Position numbers and translations under genes: made by a program
In this document: positions 59,589 through 64,000 of the stretch, piece after piece
Layout: every line of letters begins with the position of its first letter
Numbering within the stretch: the stretch's first letter is position 1
The notes under the pieces: generated by a model
Seen by the model: the letters and a program-made list of their open reading frames with translations, nothing else
The model's database searches: none
What the model was told of the DNA's origin: nothing
Assembly (NCBI GenBank): GCA_017432445.1
Contig: JAFRJC010000137.1
Span: 62,001-126,000, forward strand
Reading direction: 5' to 3'
Length of the DNA stretch: 64,000 bases
Source: Eggerthellaceae bacterium
Lineage (GTDB): Bacteria; Actinomycetota; Coriobacteriia; Coriobacteriales; Eggerthellaceae

Positions 59589-60131
59589 TTGGAAGGATAT
59601 GGAAACCACATCGTGCAATACTCGCCTGAGTACTCGCTGTGCGCGGGGTGCGAGACATGCTCGATCATGTGCGGGCTCACCCATGATGGCTTCACAGGGC
59701 CGGGCAATGCGCGCATTCGCATCAACCTGGGTACGCGCAGCCTCATGCACGAGGTGCTGGCGTGCCAGCAATGCGACGATCATCCTTGTTACGAGGCTTG
59801 TCCGAAGAAAGATGCCGCCATGTGCATCGATCCGGAAACAGGCATCGTCTACATCGTCGAAGACGATTGCATCGGCTGCGGCAAGTGCGCCAAGGCATGC
59901 AAGTTCACCCCGTCGCGCATCCAGATCCGCAAGCACAAGAACCGTCGCATGTGGAAGGCCGTGAAGTGCGACCTGTGCCGCGACAACCCCGAAGGACCGC
60001 AGTGCGTGAAGTATTGCATCGTGCGCTGCCTGGGGCTCTCGGACGATTCGCTCGAGTTGCCGGAAGGCGTCGTTCCCGCTTACATGCAGGAGCAGCAGGC
60101 CCTTGAGGAACAGGAGGCGACACATGCCTAA
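59589..60131 (+). CDS. Four-cluster 4Fe-4S ferredoxin, partner of the AOR enzyme
   Basis: 180 residues from TTG 59,589 (MEGYGNHIVQYSPEYSLCAG) after GAGAGGAGG. Four cysteine groups: CAGCETCSIMC, CQQCDDHPCYEAC, CIGCGKCAKAC and CDLCRDNPEGPQCVKYC, sixteen cysteines for four clusters, as in DmsB/HycB-like subunits. The end overlaps the start of the AOR gene by 8 nt, so they are translated together. Passes electrons between the AOR-type enzyme and a cellular carrier. Confidence 0.9.
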   Translation: MEGYGNHIVQYSPEYSLCAGCETCSIMCGLTHDGFTGPGNARIRINLGTRSLMHEVLACQQCDDHPCYEACPKKDAAMCIDPETGIVYIVEDDCIGCGKCAKACKFTPSRIQIRKHKNRRMWKAVKCDLCRDNPEGPQCVKYCIVRCLGLSDDSLELPEGVVPAYMQEQQALEEQEATHA

Positions 60132-62355
60132 CTATTCGATCGAAGATATCCTGGGCAATCCTAACAACACCCAGGGCCTGTACGGGTACAGTGGGCACAT
60201 TGCGCGCATCAACCTGACGACCAGCGAGATCAGCGACGTTGACACCTATCAATACGTGCCCAAATACATCGGCGGCCGCATGATCTGCAACCGCATCTTC
60301 TGGGACGAGGTGCCCACGGGCACCGGTCCCTACGACGAGGCCAACAAGTTCATCTACATGACCGGTCCCACTACAGGCACCGGCATTCCCGCAGGTGGAC
60401 GCTCTGCAGCTGTTTCCGTTGGCGCGAGCAATGCTCCCAACATGTACGCATGGGGCAACATTGGCGGCTGGTTCGCGACCGAGCTGAAATACGCCGGCTA
60501 CGACGGGTTCATCATCGAGGGCAAGAGCGAGACGCCGGTCTACATCTGCATAGACGATGACAAGATTGAAATCCTTCCCGCCGACGACATGTGGGGCATG
60601 CGCGTGCATCAGGCGCAGGAGGCGCTCGAGCAGAAGCACGAGCACGCCTTCAAGTCCATCGTCATCGGCCCTGCGGGCGAGAACCTCGTGCGTTTCGCCA
60701 CGTTGACCACTGGCAACGACAGCGTATTGGCCAAGGGCGGTTTCGGTGCAGTATGGGGCGCCAAGAAGCTCAAGGCCATCACCGTGCACGGCACGGGCGT
60801 CATCGCGCCGGCTGACCTCGAGAAGCTTGACTACCTGCGTTGGAACATGAACAACCCGGGCATGAAGCCGTCGCCGGTGCTGCATCTGGACGCCATCGGC
60901 GTGCCGGGCGCCGAGTTCCCGGCGGTGTACGATCGCGGTAACATGTCGTGCTCTCCTGGTTGCAACCAGCACTGCAACGCGTTGCTGAGAGACGGCGTGT
61001 CAGCTTTCGGTCCCGAGCGCGTGAACCACACCGAGAAATGCGTGAGCATCTGCACCTTCGACTATCGCACCGACATCCCCGGTCCTGTCGGCATGTTCTG
61101 GCCTACCCAGCAGAACTACTGTGCGCCGTGCAAGCTGCTCGGGCGTGATTTCCCCATGCCGGACTTCACCGATCCGCATTTTGCCGAGCAGGCTCAGGTC
61201 ATCATTCCCGACCGGTTGGACTTCTGGGGGCCCGACTACGATCGCGGCACGATCGTAAACGACCTGTGCAACGAGTACGGTATCGATAAGTGGGAGGTCG
61301 TCATCTGGATGATGACCTGGCTTTCCATGTGCAAGACCGAAGGACTGTTCGAAGGCTTGGGCAACCTTGGCTGCGAGCATGAGATCGACGTTGCCGATGC
61401 CGAGTTCATGAAGGAGTTCATTACTAACTTGGTCTATCGCAAGGGCGAGTACGGCAACATGTTCGCCGAGGGCATGCACCGCGCCATTCGCGAGCTAGGC
61501 TACGATAAGTTCAGCGAGACCATCTACCACGGCCGTTACAGCCAGATGCTCGGCGGCAAGCGCACCGACCTGCCCGTGAGCCTGGAGGCGGCTTGGGGAT
61601 CGTCCATGCACTGGCAAGGGCGCGGCTACGAGGGCGCAGTCGAGAAACCCACGTGGCTGGCTGCCTGCATCAACAACATGATGAACACGCGCGATGCGCA
61701 GACCGTCGAGCATTTCCATTGCAAGTTCGACCACCATGCCGAGGCCATCGCCGATCCGTATCACTCCCCGCACCTGATCGACGCTATCATCGCCACGCAG
61801 AACAACGCCGAAATCAAGGATTCGGTCATGAGCTGCGAATGGCAGTCTCCCGATCCCTGGTGGCCCGAGATGGAATCCGAGATGTTCATGGCCGCTACGG
61901 GCGCGCCTATGACTCCGGAGGAGCTCCGCGATGCCGGTTTCCGCAGCAAGCTCTTGTTCCGCGCCATCCTTATTCGCGATCATGGACGTTGCCGCAGGCA
62001 AGAGGTCGAGCAGGAATGGCGTGTCATGCAGATCCCCGATACGTGGAACGAAGTTGCCGACTGGCAGCAGTTCAACGAGATGGTCGACCTGATTTACGAG
62101 GCGCGCGGCTTCGACCTCGAAACTGGTTGGCCGTATCGAGAGACGTACGAGAAATATGGCCTGGATGATGTGGCTGACGAGATGGAGGCTCTGGGTCTGA
62201 TCCCCGAGCGTCCTGCCGAGCGCTGGAGCGACTACGGAGAGCCCCCGTTCGTTCAGTTCGTCGAGAATCGCAAGCTCGAGCCCGATTACGAGCCCGATCC
62301 CGTGAAGGCGTCCACGCCGCTGCCGGGAGCTCCTCCTGCGCTCAAGTTCTCGTAA
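60124..62355 (+). CDS. Aldehyde:ferredoxin oxidoreductase family enzyme
   Basis: 743 residues, start MPNYSIEDILGNPNNTQGLY. AOR-type tungsto- or molybdopterin enzyme. N-terminal domain with YVPKYIGGRMICNRIFWDE and GIPAGGRSAAVS. Fe-S cysteines at CSPGCNQHC near residues 281-289 and YCAPCKLLG. A long C-terminal tail (YGEPPFVQFVENRKLEPDYEP) is unusual. It may oxidise aldehydes to acids, or reduce aromatic substrates as do BamB-type members; the substrate is unclear. Genes with the four-cluster ferredoxin form one operon. Confidence 0.9.
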   Translation: MPNYSIEDILGNPNNTQGLYGYSGHIARINLTTSEISDVDTYQYVPKYIGGRMICNRIFWDEVPTGTGPYDEANKFIYMTGPTTGTGIPAGGRSAAVSVGASNAPNMYAWGNIGGWFATELKYAGYDGFIIEGKSETPVYICIDDDKIEILPADDMWGMRVHQAQEALEQKHEHAFKSIVIGPAGENLVRFATLTTGNDSVLAKGGFGAVWGAKKLKAITVHGTGVIAPADLEKLDYLRWNMNNPGMKPSPVLHLDAIGVPGAEFPAVYDRGNMSCSPGCNQHCNALLRDGVSAFGPERVNHTEKCVSICTFDYRTDIPGPVGMFWPTQQNYCAPCKLLGRDFPMPDFTDPHFAEQAQVIIPDRLDFWGPDYDRGTIVNDLCNEYGIDKWEVVIWMMTWLSMCKTEGLFEGLGNLGCEHEIDVADAEFMKEFITNLVYRKGEYGNMFAEGMHRAIRELGYDKFSETIYHGRYSQMLGGKRTDLPVSLEAAWGSSMHWQGRGYEGAVEKPTWLAACINNMMNTRDAQTVEHFHCKFDHHAEAIADPYHSPHLIDAIIATQNNAEIKDSVMSCEWQSPDPWWPEMESEMFMAATGAPMTPEELRDAGFRSKLLFRAILIRDHGRCRRQEVEQEWRVMQIPDTWNEVADWQQFNEMVDLIYEARGFDLETGWPYRETYEKYGLDDVADEMEALGLIPERPAERWSDYGEPPFVQFVENRKLEPDYEPDPVKASTPLPGAPPALKFS

Positions 62356-62384
62356 ACGTTTAAGGCGTTTTTCAAATTGAGCAT

Positions 62385-62411
62385 GTGGGGCCGCGGAATC
62401 CGTGGCCCCAC
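62385..62411 (+). terminator. Terminator of the AOR operon
   Basis: GTGGGGCCGCGG (62,385-62,396) pairs with CCGTGGCCCCAC (62,400-62,411, one G-U pair), loop AAT, followed by AGTTTT. Confidence 0.9.
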
Positions 62412-62464
62412 AGTTTTATATGCGGAATCATGCAGCAGGGCCCACCCCGTCCTCGCATGCATGA

Positions 62465-62554
62465 TTCTTACAATGATGAATCTCAAATCATAGAAAGAGT
62501 TAATGAGTGAACCCTGTTTCTTAAGGTAGAGCAAAAAATCTGCTATTGTAAGAA
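62465..62554. promoter_or_regulatory. Long-spaced inverted repeat upstream of the regulator
   Basis: TTCTTACAAT (62,465-62,474) and its exact complement ATTGTAAGAA (62,545-62,554) are 70 bp apart. Possible two-site autoregulatory operator; each arm contains a -10-like element. Confidence 0.4.
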
Positions 62555-62594
62555 ATGACAATGCGATGGGTCATAGCTAACGAGGGGGTCGGTT

Positions 62595-64000
62595 ATGGTT
62601 CAAGAGAGCGGTTACTCGGGCACTGATTCTCGGGGAATCCTTTCCTTTTCGGGACCGTACCAACTGCAGGGGAAAAAGACTGCTCTGGTGACCGCCAACA
62701 TCGTACTCGCATTTGTCGAGCGTTTTGACATCCTGCAAGCTCCAACAAAAGTGTCGAAGCGGTTCTGCTGGTTCAAAACGATCGTGACAGACGAAGACGT
62801 CCAGTCGCTTGCGGATGATGGCGTCGACAACTGCATCCTCTACATCTGCACCGAAGACCGCGCAAAGGAGGTTTTGGAGCTATCGACTTCCGCGTTCCTT
62901 CTCGTTGTTTCTCGTTCGGGAGAAGTGCCTGATTGGGCCACCCAGAATAGGAACCGAATCGCGCTCATCGCGAGTAACGATCGGCTCATCTACATATCGG
63001 CGCTCATGCAAAACCTGTTCACGAGCATGTTGGTATGGGAGGGCGCCCTCGATCGCATCGTCTCGGCGCATGGTACTTTGACCGAATTGCTGGAAGAAGG
63101 GGCTCGTGCGCTCGGGTGCTTCATGGCAGTAACGGATGCCGGATTCAACAATATCGCCCACACATCTTCTGTCGAGCCACCCACCAATGCATTTGCCCAC
63201 TTAATCGAGACAGGCTGCTATACGCCTGACATGATTGCCCACATCGAGCGGGATGTGCTACCGAATTACCGAAATTCCCGCACGCCCATTTTCGATGCCC
63301 GTCGCCATGATGGCGAACCAGATCTCATCCATTTCCCCATCTATTTCAGCGGGGAGTATTTCTTTCATCTGACTATGGCATGCCGACCGGATCTGGATTC
63401 ACGTGCGGCGTGTGACCTTTTGGCCGTGTTCGCGGATCGATTCAGCGCTTTATGCGCGACGTTCTGGGAAGACATCATCATGGTGAAATCCCCTTGGCAT
63501 CGAGTCCTCACCAACCTCATCGACGGCGTACCCATGAACGACAGCTATCTCTCGACGCAGCTGTCGCTGACCGCCATTCCCCAGTCGCATCAGCTCTGCC
63601 TGCTTTGTTTTGATTTGAGCGCCGATGATACGCCGACGATCCGCTCGCATATAACCGAAGCTGCAGCTGCGCTGAATGGAGGCGCTTGCTATCCGTTTGC
63701 CTACAACGGACGGCTCCTCGTCCTGTGCTATGCCATGTCCGAAATAGGCATGTCGTTCTCGCTCAAGGAATTTGCGCACGACATCGAGAACCACATTCCG
63801 CTCACGGGCAAGCTGCGCATCGGCATATCCAAGACCTTCACGAACATCGAATATATCCAGACGGCATTCAACCAGGCGCTACTTGCCATCAATTTCTCGG
63901 ACTGCATCGATGCAGAGTGCATTTTGTTGGGCAAGAAGCGCGAGCATTATTGCTACTCGTTCGATTCGATACTGCCGTATTACCTAATCGTGGCTTCGAC
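62595..64000 (+). CDS. PucR/CdaR-like transcriptional regulator (3' end outside window)
   Basis: An open frame from ATG 62,595 (MVQESGYSGTDSRG), after GAGGGGG, through the window edge: 468 codons without stop. N-terminal purine-catabolism-regulator-like sensor region, then a GGDEF-like/CdaR middle region (HDIENHIPLTGKLRIGISKT, FTNIEYIQTAFNQALLAINF). The C-terminal helix-turn-helix should lie outside the window. Layout parallels the two other PucR-type regulators here. It follows the AOR operon and probably controls it. Confidence 0.8.
   Translation, partial: MVQESGYSGTDSRGILSFSGPYQLQGKKTALVTANIVLAFVERFDILQAPTKVSKRFCWFKTIVTDEDVQSLADDGVDNCILYICTEDRAKEVLELSTSAFLLVVSRSGEVPDWATQNRNRIALIASNDRLIYISALMQNLFTSMLVWEGALDRIVSAHGTLTELLEEGARALGCFMAVTDAGFNNIAHTSSVEPPTNAFAHLIETGCYTPDMIAHIERDVLPNYRNSRTPIFDARRHDGEPDLIHFPIYFSGEYFFHLTMACRPDLDSRAACDLLAVFADRFSALCATFWEDIIMVKSPWHRVLTNLIDGVPMNDSYLSTQLSLTAIPQSHQLCLLCFDLSADDTPTIRSHITEAAAALNGGACYPFAYNGRLLVLCYAMSEIGMSFSLKEFAHDIENHIPLTGKLRIGISKTFTNIEYIQTAFNQALLAINFSDCIDAECILLGKKREHYCYSFDSILPYYLIVAS

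Overview
The window looks like chromosome from a GC-rich, strictly anaerobic actinobacterium of the Coriobacteriia, most likely an Eggerthellaceae-type gut organism. This is inferred from the kind of genes present: corrinoid O-demethylase parts, PucR/CdaR-type regulators, many MFS carriers, and molybdenum and AOR-type enzymes with separate ferredoxins, beside standard actinobacterial housekeeping genes. No tRNA, rRNA, CRISPR array, phage or intact insertion sequence was seen.

Left third (1-31,500), mostly housekeeping. It holds a 5'-truncated gene, a tail-anchored coiled-coil protein, a SpoU-type RNA methyltransferase and a D-2-hydroxyacid dehydrogenase. The end of the ribosomal protein cluster follows (infA, rpmJ, rpsM, rpsK, rpsD, rpoA, rplQ). 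Two divergent paralogous lipoprotein genes come next, bracketed by rplQ and a second copy of the rplQ tail and terminator. A leftward run (folC, family-4 uracil-DNA glycosylase, alr, an L,D-transpeptidase, acpP, hpf) is followed rightward by a shortened glmU, prs and pth. Then come an Fe-alcohol dehydrogenase, an MFS exporter, a D-amino-acid transaminase, and aspS with gatC-gatA-gatB. The gatA product has lost all three amidase catalytic residues.

Right half (31,600-64,000), a metabolic island. It holds every part of a corrinoid methyl-transfer (O-demethylase type) system: a methyl-THF methyltransferase (MT-II), a RamA-like reductive activator, a DUF2284 Fe-S protein, a hydantoinase/oxoprolinase-type ATPase, one corrinoid protein, and three separate UroD-family methyltransferases (MT-I). 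Among them are three PucR/CdaR-type regulators, a GPH symporter and other MFS carriers. One carrier has a large internal deletion. Two redox modules complete the island: MFS plus molybdopterin oxidoreductase plus a two-cluster ferredoxin, and a four-cluster ferredoxin plus an AOR-family tungsten/molybdenum enzyme. Both resemble the specialised aromatic or catechol-reducing loci of Eggerthellaceae.

Working model (inference): each regulator senses a methylated aromatic or similar substrate and switches on its transporter and MT-I. All MT-I enzymes feed methyl groups to the shared corrinoid protein, MT-II passes them to tetrahydrofolate, and RamA plus the ATPase re-reduce inactivated cobalamin. 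The molybdenum and AOR enzymes may use the demethylated product as electron acceptor or donor.
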